From contig NW_027441204.1 in NCBI RefSeq assembly GCF_949628215.1, positions 50,001 through 114,000 on the forward strand: 64,000 nt of DNA, read 5' to 3'. Shown piece by piece: positions 24,901 through 35,300 of this stretch. Positions within the stretch are counted from its first letter, which is position 1. The number at the start of each line of letters is the position of its first letter. The stretch comes from Phalacrocorax aristotelis (lineage: Eukaryota > Chordata > Aves > Suliformes > Phalacrocoracidae). The notes below the pieces were generated by a model, which was given only the letters and a program-made list of their open reading frames with translations, was not told the origin of the DNA and did no database searches. A program made the position numbers and the translations under genes.

Positions 24901-25726
24901 CACGTCACTGAGCCAGGCGTTCACGCCACAGGCGCAGAGGGGGCTGCTGAGAAAGCAGGTGCCTCCTCGGCCACAGCGGGGAGCACAGAGGACCTGAGCT
25001 GGTCCTGACCCTCCACAAGACCCTGGCTGCTCTCACTGATCCTCTGGGCCACAGACAGCCCGGAGCCTTCCAAGGAGGCAGGACCCGGCTGCCCAGCCTG
25101 CCTGCCTCCACCCTCCGGCAGCGGCCTCATGACCTGATGCCAGGCAGTCCTGCAGCATGGCTCTTACCCTCCAAAATGTCACACAGGTAGCAGTTGAGGG
25201 TTTGCACCAGCTCATCAGTGCCCCTCTCTGTGCCGCTCCTCTGTATGAATTTCTCTGTCAACGTAGTGAAAGCTGCAACAGGAACACCCAGAAATCAGGA
25301 AACGCCCTTGTGGGCCAAAGGACCTGCCAGCCAGTTCCACGCTGCCCGGCCTGAGAGCCTGTAGGTCACACCTTCCCATGCCCCAGCTCAGTGCTGCTGG
25401 CAGCAGTGGTTGACCACCCAAGATAAGGCATCCCGCTCTCTTTGGGCATCTCAGCAGAAGAGTGCAGCAGTGACAAGATGGCCCCTCTGTATGAGGGGCA
25501 GGGGCAGGGCTCCAAAGGGCCTGCTGTGTCCCAAAAGGGCTCGCGGCCATGGTTGCTCCTCCCTGCTCGCCCCACCCGATATATCCGCAAAGAGCAGCAC
25601 TCCGTCGATAGGCTGAGAGTAACAGTTGCTCTGAAGGGAGTCCTCAGCAAGGAGACCGGGGAGGAAAGCTGCTGCTTTCTCCAGGTCTGAGTGGTGGTAT
25701 TTCCTCTCCCAGGCAGAAGCCATCAT
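9999..25726 (-). CDS. ADCY10: Soluble adenylate cyclase (ADCY10-like), C-terminally short, 25 exons
   Basis: Homologue of the bicarbonate/calcium-regulated soluble cyclase that makes cAMP in sperm and other cells. Exons (high to low): 25726-25576, 25272-25168, 24011-23973, 23332-23189, 22427-22222, 21786-21693, 21369-21281, 20880-20686, 20569-20448, 19814-19738, 19430-19241, 18307-18255, 17681-17528, 16811-16619, 16409-16323, 16008-15725, 15107-14971, 14327-14232, 13592-13338, 12635-12300, 12061-12007, 11588-11366, 10967-10860, 10699-10521, 10194-9999. All introns are GT-AG and phases agree: 3768 nt, 1255 codons plus stop. C1 has metal aspartates D48 (FADIS) and D100 (KFAGDA) and the K96 site. 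C2 has NKV, the [15 protein letters not shown] motif and intact catalytic N/R. Walker A GTMGSGKS is at 517-524; the Walker B-like FVIDNAHF is near 641-648. Conserved helical-repeat motifs follow ([16 protein letters not shown]). The mammalian protein is about 1610 aa; here the end is lost after about 1230 aligned residues. The start (MM at 25726) is chosen by homology, and the frame is open further upstream. Confidence 0.93.
14380..14455 (+). mobile_element. CR1 3' tail in an ADCY10 intron
   Basis: TTGGACTTGACGATCTTAG followed by a TGATTCTATAATGATTCTG-type end is the CR1 3' terminus. It lies in the intron between exons 17 (15107-14971) and 18 (14327-14232), opposite in strand to the gene. Probably a fossil insertion with no effect on splicing. 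Confidence 0.8.
24245..24665 (-). mobile_element. CR1 LINE 3' fragment in ADCY10 intron 2
   Basis: The reverse strand reads GATGCTGAAGGCTCTGGAGC, then [16 protein letters not shown]-like coding and the CAGGAAACACTTTTTGACTG and GGTTGCCCAGGGAGGCTGTG segments of the CR1 3' half. It sits between exons 2 (25272-25168) and 3 (24011-23973) in the gene's own orientation. Confidence 0.9.
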
Positions 25727-26861
25727 CAGCACCCTGTGGCACACGGGGTACCTCAGGAGGATGAGGACCTCGCCGCTCAGTGCGAGTTGCACACTGAGCC
25801 TGGAGCCTCTGCGCGGGACGACTGACCCTCTGCACCCACAGCGGTGGTCACAATCGCCTGACAGTGACATCCTCCCTATGTCATCGCCTGCTGAGCCACA
25901 GTGACACACGCTGCCTCCCAGGCAGCCAGCGCCACCCCACTTCTCTGAGGACAGTGCCGAAGGGAGGCGCTTCAGCGACCTGTTGCTGAATTTGCAGCTG
26001 CTTCCCCCCTTCCCCAGGACCAGCTGCCTCCGCACGCACAGCTCGTTGCTAGCACTGGTCCTTTCCCCTGCAGCTACGCAGCCTGTCGCCATCTTCCCAG
26101 TAGGCTGGCTCCTTTCTTGCTCCCTTACTCCCTCCTCAAGCCCCGAGGTGTCCCACCTCGGACACGGGAGCCCGCCAGCTCTCCCTTCCCTCCATCCGCA
26201 CAGCGCCTGCGACGGACAGCGGCCTGCCTCTGGCAGAGCCAGCAGCTCCTGAGCCGCCACGTTCCCTGGGCTGGGTGAGAGCTCCAGCACGTGAAGCCAG
26301 GCCCCTCACCCCTGACGGCAGCCAGGGTTTCCCAGCGGAAAGGGAGGCCGGGGCATACGCGCAGGCGGCCCCACAGCTGCCAGACGGCAGAGGGGAGGCC
26401 ATCAGAGAGACCGTGGCGGAGCAGCAAGCAAGCCTCCCGCAGCTGCACGACCGCATTCTCGGCTGTGCCAAGGCGCTGTGCCCAGGTGCCACCACTCTCC
26501 CCGGATGATGCCAGAGGAGGGGGGCAGGGGCCATTCACAGCGAGTCAGCAGGAGATGCTGTGCCTCCTGGGACACTCGGCACCACCCGCGTGTCCTGCCT
26601 CCTTAGCTCCTGCCACGAGCTAAGCTACATGCGTGTATATACATATACATAGGCAATTGTTTGTGGCACAGCCACAGCCTCCTAGCTGAAGGCACGACTG
26701 GCCGCTGAAGGAGATGCCACACATACTGACGCTCCCAGCTGCCAGCAGGGAGGCCATTACGTACAACCAGAGGGACCCCAGTCCTGCCTAACGCCTGTGC
26801 GAAGAAACAGAAGCTTTTGGACCAAAGGGCGTGGCACGGCTGTGAGCTCAGCATGCCTGAT
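25727..26861. other. 5' flank of the ADCY10-like gene
   Basis: GC-rich, with minus-strand frames open from 26290 (in frame with the cyclase) and 26538 (137 codons, LREACLLLRHGL-like helical stretch). No TATA box or clear CpG promoter was found next to 25726, so upstream non-coding or coding exons may exist. No family match was recognised for the 26125-26538 frame. Confidence 0.4.
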
Positions 26862-27095
26862 GTTCCTGTGGTGGCCACGGGAATTCTGTGCTCAGGATGT
26901 GCCAGGGGCAAAGCTGCATATGCAGAGCTCCTGCAGGTGACTGAAGCCCCTGCCATTCTGCAGTTCCCTAAGCGAGCTGCAATCCGCCAGCAAACTCCGG
27001 CCCATCTCAGTGAGCACACCTGTAGCCGTGCCCACAATTCTGGAGTCTGCCACAAACTGAGAGGGGCCTCAGCGTGAAGCGCAGGGAACCTCCAC
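26862..27095. repeat. 233-bp direct repeat, right of the ADCY10-like gene
   Basis: Partner of 9559-9791, with very few differences (for example AAACTGAG against AAACCGAG near the end). It is the probable native copy, because on its right it continues into ordinary unique sequence. Confidence 0.93.
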
Positions 27096-27550
27096 ACGCC
27101 ACAGACCTACAGAGGAATTCAAATTATTATCACAAGTGGTAATACAGGATCAATCACGCCTAGACCAACTTTTAGCAGCACAGGATACTGTGCACTGTAT
27201 GTACATTATTGAATAACAGCTGCTGGATTTTTATGTTTTATAGGGTTTTTATGTATATCAAGAGCAGAAGAAATTAAACTGCTAGAAACTAGATAAAGAC
27301 TCATTTAAAATTTATTACATTGAAGAAGGCAATGTAATCGGAGTGGCTAACCTCTTGGCTCCCACGCTTAGGCAGAGGACTGTGAACTAAAAGGATCTGG
27401 GCTGTTGGATTCACTCTCGTGTGTTGCTTTTTAAGGACAGATGTGTTTTTACAGTGTTGCAGTACCTTACGAACTCGACTTACGACTTAAATAATGAAAA
27501 GCATTGTGTGACCCTGACAGTCAACTGAAAAGGATGGACTGCTTGGAAAA
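27096..27550. other. AT-rich intergenic DNA, nothing recognised
   Basis: Low GC with poly-T/A patches and no open frame of note. The composition shift against the flanking GC-rich DNA is sharp at 27095, the edge of the direct repeat. Confidence 0.4.
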
Positions 27551-28202
27551 TCTCATGCCCTAACTATTGCAGCAGTTCCTCTGGAGGGCATGAAATTGAG
27601 GCAGACAGAGGTACATCTGGTTGACGCTGCCCAGCGCTGGCAGTGTCCAGTGAGCCTGCCCAGCTCCACACCATCACCCACCAGTCTGGGACAGCCCACC
27701 GTCTGGGAGGGGGTGCCAGGGCCCATCGGGCCAGGCGCAGCTGGTGCAGCTCCACAGTGGGGTGCTGCTTCCCCCTGTGTTGCAGCTCCCTCACGGGGTG
27801 CAGCTCCCCACCATGGCTGCTCCCTGTCCCCCTGCCTATGGATGCGGACAGCAGGCGCTGACAGGGACGCTGGTGCCCCACCACCTGATGGCGCTGCGAT
27901 GAGGGCATAGTCCAGCAGGAGTGCCCATCTCCCACGGGCTCCTATGTGCTGCACATCCCTGCTCCACCCGGCCCCCCGCCACACGGGCAGCAGGCAGGCA
28001 GCAGCAGGCAACAAGTGGGCAGCAGCAAGCGCAGGGCATCTGAGGACACCAATGTGCCCACCTTGGTGCTTGAGTGACGCAGCAGCTCTGGGGATGCTGG
28101 GGGACAAAGTGCCCTGCACCCGCTGCCCTCCTGCCCACTCCGACTGCTGCTGATCAAGAAGGCACAGAGCATGGATCCCCGTGACATGCTACCCCACGAC
28201 AG

Positions 28203-28457
28203 GCTGATGCACCCTCCCGTCGATTCCCTGCTATCCCTCGGGCCCTTGGGGGGCTCATGGCTGCACCCACCCTGCTGGAGGAGCAGGAGCAGCCGGTGCC
28301 CATCACACCCGAGCAGCGGCCCCAGCAGGAGCGCGTGAAGACGCCGGCCCAGGAGCAGCAGGAGTGGGCGGCCCTGCAGGTGTCACTGGGCCACCTGCAG
28401 GTTTTTGTGCAGAGGGAGATCGACATGCAGATGGCCGACGAGCACAGCTACCCATAA
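28203..28457 (+). CDS. Hypothetical 3'-terminal coding exon, helical Q/E-rich C-terminus
   Basis: After a CACGACAG acceptor at 28195-28202 the frame is open to a TAA at 28455-28457. It includes an internal ATG at 28257 that would give 66 residues (MAAPTLLEEQEQPVPI...). The C-terminal part (QEWAALQVSLGHLQVFVQRE) is an amphipathic helix, reminiscent of the C-terminal tails of avian Myb/SANT-like transposase-derived proteins, but I cannot assign it. An ATTAAA signal lies 120 bp downstream. Upstream exons were not identified; 27590-28180 is GC-rich with shadow frames only. Confidence 0.4.
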   Translation, partial: ADAPSRRFPAIPRALGGLMAAPTLLEEQEQPVPITPEQRPQQERVKTPAQEQQEWAALQVSLGHLQVFVQREIDMQMADEHSYP

Positions 28458-28577
28458 CCCACCGGCCCAGCACCGGCCCCCATAGCACCCATGCGCAGAG
28501 GAGATCCGGAGGCAGAAACCTGCACCCACCTGCTACAGCCCCAGCCTTCCCCCAGATCCCCATATCTTGCTGAATTC

Positions 28578-28583
28578 ATTAAA
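28578..28583 (+). terminator. ATTAAA poly(A) signal candidate
   Basis: Lies 120 bp after the TAA of the hypothetical exon and is followed by a GT-rich stretch (GAGTTGGGTGTTGCC), the usual downstream-element context. Confidence 0.45.
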
Positions 28584-28704
28584 AGAGTTGGGTGTTGCCT
28601 TTGCAGCACCTCTCTCTGCCTGCCATCATTTGCTCAGCAGGAGGGAGGGCAGGGCGGTTAATGCAGCCCCTGCCCACCCCACGGGTGCCTGAGCTGGGAT
28701 CGGG

Positions 28705-28890
28705 ATGGCTTACATACATATTTTGTTCTATAAGATAATATTATTTTATCTTGGTAAATACTAGGTTGATTAATTTGGAAATAAATATTTTGATATTTAG
28801 AAAGAGGAAAATATTTTTATATAATTTGTATTACATATATGTCTATGTACAATATAACAGACATACCTATAAATACATACATCTCTATAG
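28705..28890. repeat. Low-complexity A/T-rich patch
   Basis: A stretch of TA-rich sequence with TATTTTATAT- and TACATA-type runs, in sharp contrast with the GC-rich module C1 that starts about 240 bp later. Confidence 0.8.
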
Positions 28891-29133
28891 GTGCCTATGT
28901 ATCCCCCCACAGAATACACAGAGGGAAAGGGGAGGGGGTGTCAGGGAGGGACTGGGATGCGGGGGAGGGGTGACATGACCCCAGGGGCCCAGGACTCACC
29001 GCAGTTCCTGCTCTCTGCACTGCCAGGCACATGGCACAGCTCAGGCACTTCTGTCTCTGTCTGTCGGTCTGTCCCTCCCTCCCTCTGCTGCAGCCCCGCT
29101 CACCCGACTGCCTTCCACCTCAGGGAACCCACG

Positions 29134-29567
29134 GGTGCCTCACAGCTCCCACCCCAGGAGGCCGCCCCGAGGCACAGCTCAGGGAGGCCGGAGCGGGGCC
29201 CAGGCCCAGCTGGCTGCTGCCAGGACAGGCCCGGGGGCGGCCTGGGGCTGCGGGACAGGCCTCGGGCCACGGGCTGGGGCCGGGGCAACATGGCCGCCCG
29301 GCAGCCCCTGCCCCAGGGCTCCAGCTCCCAGCATGCCCCGGGGCGCGCCTTCCCGCCGCCCGACCCTGCGCGGGCACCGCCCCCCCAGCCCGAGCCCGCC
29401 GCCCCCCCGCAGGCCCCACGGCCGCCTCCCCGGGGCTGCCCAGGCCCTGCTCCGGGACACCCGCTGGGCGGGGAGGGGGCAGGGGGGAGACAGCAGCAGG
29501 CAGACACACAGAGGGAGCAGGAGAACAGGGCGCAGCTGGGCAGGGAGTGGAGGAAGGAAAAATCCTG
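29134..29567 (+). promoter_or_regulatory. CpG-island promoter and first-exon-like segment (C1)
   Basis: CpG-dense sequence with a YY1-like CAACATGGCCGCC at 29286-29298 and a ZNF143-like core CTCCCAGCATGCCCC at 29324-29338. It ends at a strong splice donor TCCTG|GTAAGG at 29567/29568. This is the anatomy of a promoter plus exon 1. The same arrangement is intact in C2 (55052-55485). Confidence 0.5.
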
Positions 29568-29571
29568 GTAA
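29290..29571 (+). CDS. Hypothetical proline-rich ORF in module C1
   Basis: ATG in a strong context (GCAACATGG) overlapping the YY1-like box. 93 codons if unspliced; or it would run to the donor at 29567. The product is Pro/Ala/Gln-rich and begins MAARQPLPQGSSSQ, with no known domain. Identical in C2 (55208-55489), but the whole segment is near-identical, so this is not evidence of selection. Confidence 0.25.
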   Translation: MAARQPLPQGSSSQHAPGRAFPPPDPARAPPPQPEPAAPPQAPRPPPRGCPGPAPGHPLGGEGAGGRQQQADTQREQENRAQLGREWRKEKSW

Positions 29572-30465
29572 GGAGCCGGCAGAGGGACAGAGGGACGGAG
29601 CGAGAAACAGATGGAGGGCAAGGGGGCAGCGGGGCTCCGGGCGAGGGAGCGGGACAGGGGGTCAGAGAGACGGTAAAGGCACCAGGAGAGCGCAGGGACA
29701 GAGACGTGGCAGAGGGAGCGGGGCAGGGGGACAGAGGGGAGAGGGGCGGAGGGAAAAGGCAGCGGGGAGAGAGAAAGGGGGAGGCCGGGGCGCAGAGCGG
29801 GACACAGGGCGAGGGGAGGGCGGGAAACGACCCCGAGAGACTGAGGCAGAGAGGGCTGTGGGTCAGGACAAGGAGGCGCAGAAGGGCACAGCAGCCGCGG
29901 CCTCCAGGGTGGAGACGCAGGAAGAAGAAAAGCAGACAGGAGCAGGACGGAGGCCGCGAGAGCAGCAGGGCCAGCTGAGTGGGGAATACAGGCCGGAGAG
30001 AGGGCACAGGCTGCAGGACACAGGGGAAAACAGCAGCCAGGAGGGAGGACACGGCAACAGAGAAAGGAGAAGGCCAGGGAGCGGGAGAGAGGTGTAGGGA
30101 AAGGAAAACAGAGTAACAGGCTACAGGACAGACAGGGCGGAGTTAGACAATACAGGCTGGGAGTCAGAGAGAAAGAAAGAGAAAGAAGGAAGGGAGGAAG
30201 GAAAAGAAAGAAATAACCAGTGATGGGCTAAAGATAGAGAGGGAGGAACTGAAAAATGGGGTCAGGGAGCCAGACAGAGAGCGATGGGGAGAGAGCAAAA
30301 ATAGCAATTCTGGGCAACTGCCCCATTTCTCGATCACTGGCCAGGAACTGCATTACCGGGAGCCTTCAAGAAATGTGCTGCCTGTAAAAGCCCTGCCCTG
30401 GGCCCAATCCTGCGTCCTAATATTGGTGACCAGCATCGCCTTGCAGAGTGGCCAGGACTGGTTTT

Positions 30466-32359
30466 TTTGTTTGTTTCCTTGTTGGTTTTGCTTTTATTTT
30501 TTTTTAAAAAAAGTACTATTTTAGCTCTAAATAGAACCTGCAAGGAAAAAGGAACCAGGCGTACCAGGTCAGACACGTTTAAAGGCTGACCCCATTCAAC
30601 AGCCGCACAAACCATCAATCATTCCTGCTGCAACACTCCACTGCCTGCCTGCAGATACAGGCAGCCGCCCTGTTTCTAGCACAGTCCCTAGGAGCAGCAC
30701 CATGGTGCAGCTCTACAGCCATACTGCCTGCAAAATGTTAAGCACAGCTTAATTCTGGAGAGTTTCCCCTCTTTTTAGGCCTGCTGGTTAAAGACTCCTC
30801 CATCGAGAGGTGGCTCAGGACCACACCAGGGGCCAGCAGCGCTGCTTTCTGCATCCCATGGCAGTGATGGGCAGGGAGAGAGGTTGTCAGATCCCGGGGC
30901 CAGGAACACGTGCAGGGTGTCAGGGTCACCCCTGCCTGGGTTTTCCCAGCAAAGCCCCAGCTGGTGCCGGCCCTGTGCTGCAGTCCCAGGGCCGAGGCTC
31001 AGGGAGCCGGGCATTTCTGGGGGCGCTGCACTCTGCTGGGCCCCACTGCCAGCTGCCGGCTGCCCTGGGCTTCCCTCCCCATTGTCTCCAGCTCTGCTTT
31101 CTGACCACAGAATGCCTTGCCTGCTTCCCACAGCTGTCCTGACCCATGTCTGCAGCTTGTACATGGGGTCCATGTCACACAGCTGACTTGGGGGTGGCGG
31201 GTCTCTCTCGTGGCACCCCGGGATTGGGGACAAAACAAACCAAATTGCTCCTTTCAATCTTTGTCCCCAGGGACACCCAGTGGAGACCTACCGATTGCAG
31301 AGCAGCGCTGAGACCCACCTGACGGCAAAGGCGCCTGGTGACCTGCTCTTCCTGGGCCCACCAAAGCAGCCTTCCTCCAGCCCTGGTTTTGGTGAGATCT
31401 GGAGGAGCACAGAGATGTTTCTCCGGCATCCAGGCCTGAAGAGGTTTTCCCAGCGTGTCTGTGAGAGATCCTGCTCCCAGGAAGCACCTCCCCATAGAGC
31501 AAAGGCCGTACCCAGCCACCCGTGCTCGGTACGGCTGCCCCAAGGGGCCTCGCAGGGAGGACAGATTCATCTGCCCTGTGGCTCTGGCACAGAAATGATG
31601 AGCCGTAGCCCCGTGGTCATGGCTGGCCAGTTCCAAGGCTCCAAGTGCCCTTTCACCGGGAGTGTTGAACCCCAGCACTTTTTCAGGGTGGCCCTGGCCC
31701 TGGAGAAGGAGCAAAGGAGCAGATGGCAGGCTGCCTTGCCCTTCCTGCGCAGTAGTCTGCCAGCCCTGGTGTTACGCTCTTGTCTCCTTCAAGGTTAGTT
31801 CGGGTTGCCACAGAGTACCTGGGAGCTCCACTATTGTAAGCATCCAATCCTAATCTGGGAACAGAGCAGGGCCTGGAATCTGTAAGAGGGTCAGGGGAGT
31901 TGGTGGGGAAAAACAGCAGGTATTGGTTCTTCCCAGTTCCCCCTGAGGACTGCAGCAGTTCAGCGAGCTGGAGAAGGCAGCAGCCTGAGAAGAATTGAGC
32001 CCTTTGAGCGATGGCACATTCTGTTCCCCTCCAAAGGGGAAGATTTCAACCCTTCATTTCAATAGTTCAGCCTTGCAGCAGCTGTGATCTCCTAGAGGAC
32101 ATCCCATGGGGCTGTTCCCATCAGTCCTCGCCGGCTCTTCGCTCTGCAGATTTTCCAAGGGGCAGTCCCTGGGAGCGATGGGAGTTCAAATGTACAGCAG
32201 CAGAGCACCAGGGACTTGTGGGTCTTCCCAAAGGCTTGCAGTTAAAGGGTTTTTAAATTCTGCAGGAATGTAAAGATTTTGTAAATGCTGCTGCCCTCCT
32301 ATTTCAAGTTGGTGGCGGCAGGGGCATTGCGGCGTTCTTTCCCACCTTCTTCCTTTCAG
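30466..32359. other. No secure gene upstream of the MROH fragment
   Basis: A 172-codon plus frame (31280-31798) ends with an LVLRSCLLQG-like helical stretch that could be an MROH-type exon, but no splice-consistent family match could be shown. The 5' exons expected for a complete MROH gene were not found here. Confidence 0.3.
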
Positions 32360-35300
32360 GTGCCAGAAGTCCTGCACATCCTCCACAGCTGCATGCAGAC
32401 CATGCGACAGAGCACCCACAGGCCCCTCCTGCTCCAGGCGGTGCGTCTCCTGGCCCGCTTTCACCATGAGCCCGTGGTGGACAGCCTCCTCCAGAAGCGG
32501 CTGCCCGTGGACAGGTCTGTGCACTCCCACCTCGCCCCACTGTGGTTAAAGACAGACCCCGTGGCTTGCCTGGGTCCTGGGTGAGGGGGAATCCAGTGGA
32601 GAAGAAGGTCGCTTGCCTCCCAAAAGGTCTGAGCACTGCAAGGCCGTGTGCTCCCGTCTCGGGAAGGAACCAGGCATCATAAGCCCCACTGCTGATGAGG
32701 AGAGCGTTTGGCCTCTAGTGAGGGCACCACAGGTACCAGGGATGTGAGCTCAGGGGTGAACGTCTCTTCCCCTGCAGGGACGCGATGGAGCTGTGGAGGA
32801 CCTTGGGGAGAAGCGTTCTGGGGGTTCAGGTCCTGAAGTACTTAACACAGAAATTAGAGGCAGCGGGAGAGAACAACCCTGGGCCCCACTCCTCCGCTCA
32901 CCAACCGGACCACAGCCAGGCTGCTCTGGAGTCCCTCACGGTATGTTCAAAGGCAGAGGCATCCCCGCAGCTTTGCATCCGCTGTCTAACTAGCAAGTGC
33001 CTGGGGGGACTGCACAGGGGCGACGTGCCAGGGCGTCTCAGCGGTGCCGCTGTAGAGGGGCCAGGGTGCTTCGCTGCTGTCCCTGGCATGAGACCTGCAG
33101 GCAGCAAGAGCCCCCAGGGGAGGCAGAGGGACTGCGCTGGTGGGCAAAGCCCTTGTTTAACAGGTGGTTCTTGGCTGGATTTCCCTGTAGCTCCCCCGTG
33201 CCATCTCCGAGGTGGTGTTCGTGCTGCCAACCGAGGAAAGGGTCCGGCGCCTGCTTCCCCGCCTCCTTCCAGGCCTCCTGGGTGAGGTCAGCAAGGTGCT
33301 GGGGGAGGAGATGCTGCTCCCCCCTTTGAGATGCCGGAGGGGACTCTTCCTCAATGTACCGAGAAGTGAGGACAAGCCGTGCAGGTAAGGAGCAGGAGGG
33401 GCAGGGAAGTTGGGGAGCTTTACTTCCCCACCCAGGCGTGTTCGTCTGGGGTGCTGAGGGAGCACTTTGGCCTGCCCTGTTTCCTTGGCGTGGCGGCCGG
33501 TTCAGGGCTGTCTTGGCTTCTCTTCTTTCCTGGAGAACCATCTGTTCCCAGAGAGGAAGGGGTTGTGGGGTTGGCACCACCAACTGCTCTCATCCTGCCT
33601 CCTGTGCAGCCTTGACGGCAGCGTGTCCTTCTTCTCCCTCCGCTGACCGGGCAGAGACCCTGAGTGGGGTTGGCCCAGCCCACAGACGGGGAGACCCCTC
33701 CTGGCCCGGGGGCGGTGGCCCAGCTCCGGCCATGGCCATCTGTGGTCTGGTGTCCTAGAGACTCAGCTCGTCTAATCTGCGGCCTGGCAGGGCATGACCA
33801 GCGGGCTTGGCTGCAGCAGCAGAGATCCTGCCTGTAAAATCTGTCGGTGGGCGGACCCATTGGGCCACCTCCTCACAGCACTGGACTCTGCCCCCGCTCC
33901 TGGTCCTCAAGAGCTGGGGGAAATTGGAGCTATCTGTGACCTGCAAGTCCTGCTGCATAAAATGCTGGCGAGACGAGCCCTCAGGGAGCACCTTGGGCAT
34001 CTGGCATCGAGTGAGCCCAGGGACCCTGCGCTGCCAGTGGCTTGAGGCATGGCAAAGGATGAAAATGTCCATTTTCTGAGAGCTTTATGGACTTGAATGC
34101 TACCAAGCATCATTTCAGGGGTACCTGGCCTCCAGCACGGGGCCGTGTGGGATGAGCGGAGCAACACCTCCCACGGCGGCAGAGCTTTTTAGCTCCACCA
34201 CAGCAAATCTTCCCCAGAAGTGCTGCGATTTGCGATGTCTTTGGGCTTTCTTTTTGCCAACCCTTACCGTGAGGCTCTAGAGCTGGTGCTGAGCAGATGC
34301 ATGGAGAAGAGGTGGCTGCTGCTGCTACGGAGGCAGGGAGCGTGGGCATTTCTCGAAAACCCGCGGGCTCATGCTGATGGTGTGTGCCTCCTGACGAGGT
34401 GAGACCCCGGGGCTGCGCCTCACCGTCCTGTGGGCGGCTGTGCCCAGGGAAATGGCTGCCAGGACCATTCCCGTGTGCCCAGGGAGCTGCCTTGCAGGGC
34501 TGAACAGCGCCCGTGTTGGAGCAGGGGAAGTTTTGGGTCGTGGCCTGTGCTCTTGCCGCATGACTGTGTGTCGCCTTCTTGTGCTCTATGTGCAGCGTCC
34601 TGCTTCGCAACCAGCTCGTCTCAAGGGGAGTGATATGGGCCCTTTCCCAGTGGCTGAACTCCCGCTCGGAAAACCTGCAGCTCACGGCAACGGCTTTCTT
34701 TGCTGAGGTGAGGCAACAGGGCGGGGAGGAAGGCTTCAGAGGGCTTCTCTTAGGAAAGTGCTGCTTGGGATGTCTCTTTCTGAGGGAAGAAGGTGCCAGG
34801 AGAGAGTCACCGTCCAGTGGATCCAATGGATCCTCATTTCTTTGAAGCCCATTCGCGTGCTGTGCCTGGGCTTGGCTGGCACCCTGGCACTCACAGGCAT
34901 GTTGCTTTATTGTAGCTGATGAAGGACCCCCCGATGATGGAGAAGAAGTTCCTGGAGAGTGTCCTAGGCGTCTTGGTGGAGAGATCACAGCACGGAATCA
35001 GCGCTGTGCGGCAGATGGCAGCGAGAGGCCTGGGCAATGCAGTCAGGAGAGCACCCGAGGAGGTGAGACCAGCTTTTCCCTTCTCTGACTGCAGCCACTC
35101 ACTGGCAGGAACCTGGTGGAGAGCTGCACGGGGCTTTGAGAGCTTGGCCAGGCTAGCAAAGGCAAACGGGGCTCTTTCCTAAGGCCACGCTCCTTTCTCT
35201 GATGTCAGCAGGGTGGCAAAGGGGGACCTGGCGCCAAACAAGGCTTCCTGGGCTGAGATCCCCTCTGAGCCGGTTTCTAGCAACTTCAGCCCCTGGCAGA

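Larger units (their letters stand above)
29122..30465. repeat. Duplicated GC/purine-rich module, copy C1
   Basis: Matches 55040-56250 in the same orientation (offset 25918 for the 5' part). From 29134 to about 29990 the copies are almost identical. Beyond that they differ by many indels, and homology fades by 30465. The 5' 430 bp is CpG-rich; 29570-30250 is a long purine-rich run (GGGACAGAGG and GGGAGAGAG type). Confidence 0.92.

Noticed and set aside
25451-26290. N-terminal extension of the cyclase from an upstream ATG at 26290
   Set aside because: The frame is open but GC-driven. Known family N-termini begin about 47 residues before the DIS motif, which fits the MM at 25726.
28891-30097. 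Long overlapping ORFs (226-320 codons) on both strands of module C1 and its copy C2
   Set aside because: They overlap in all frames, are low-complexity Pro/Arg/Gly/Glu, and follow from GC- and purine-rich composition. Only the ATG-to-donor segment was kept, at low confidence.
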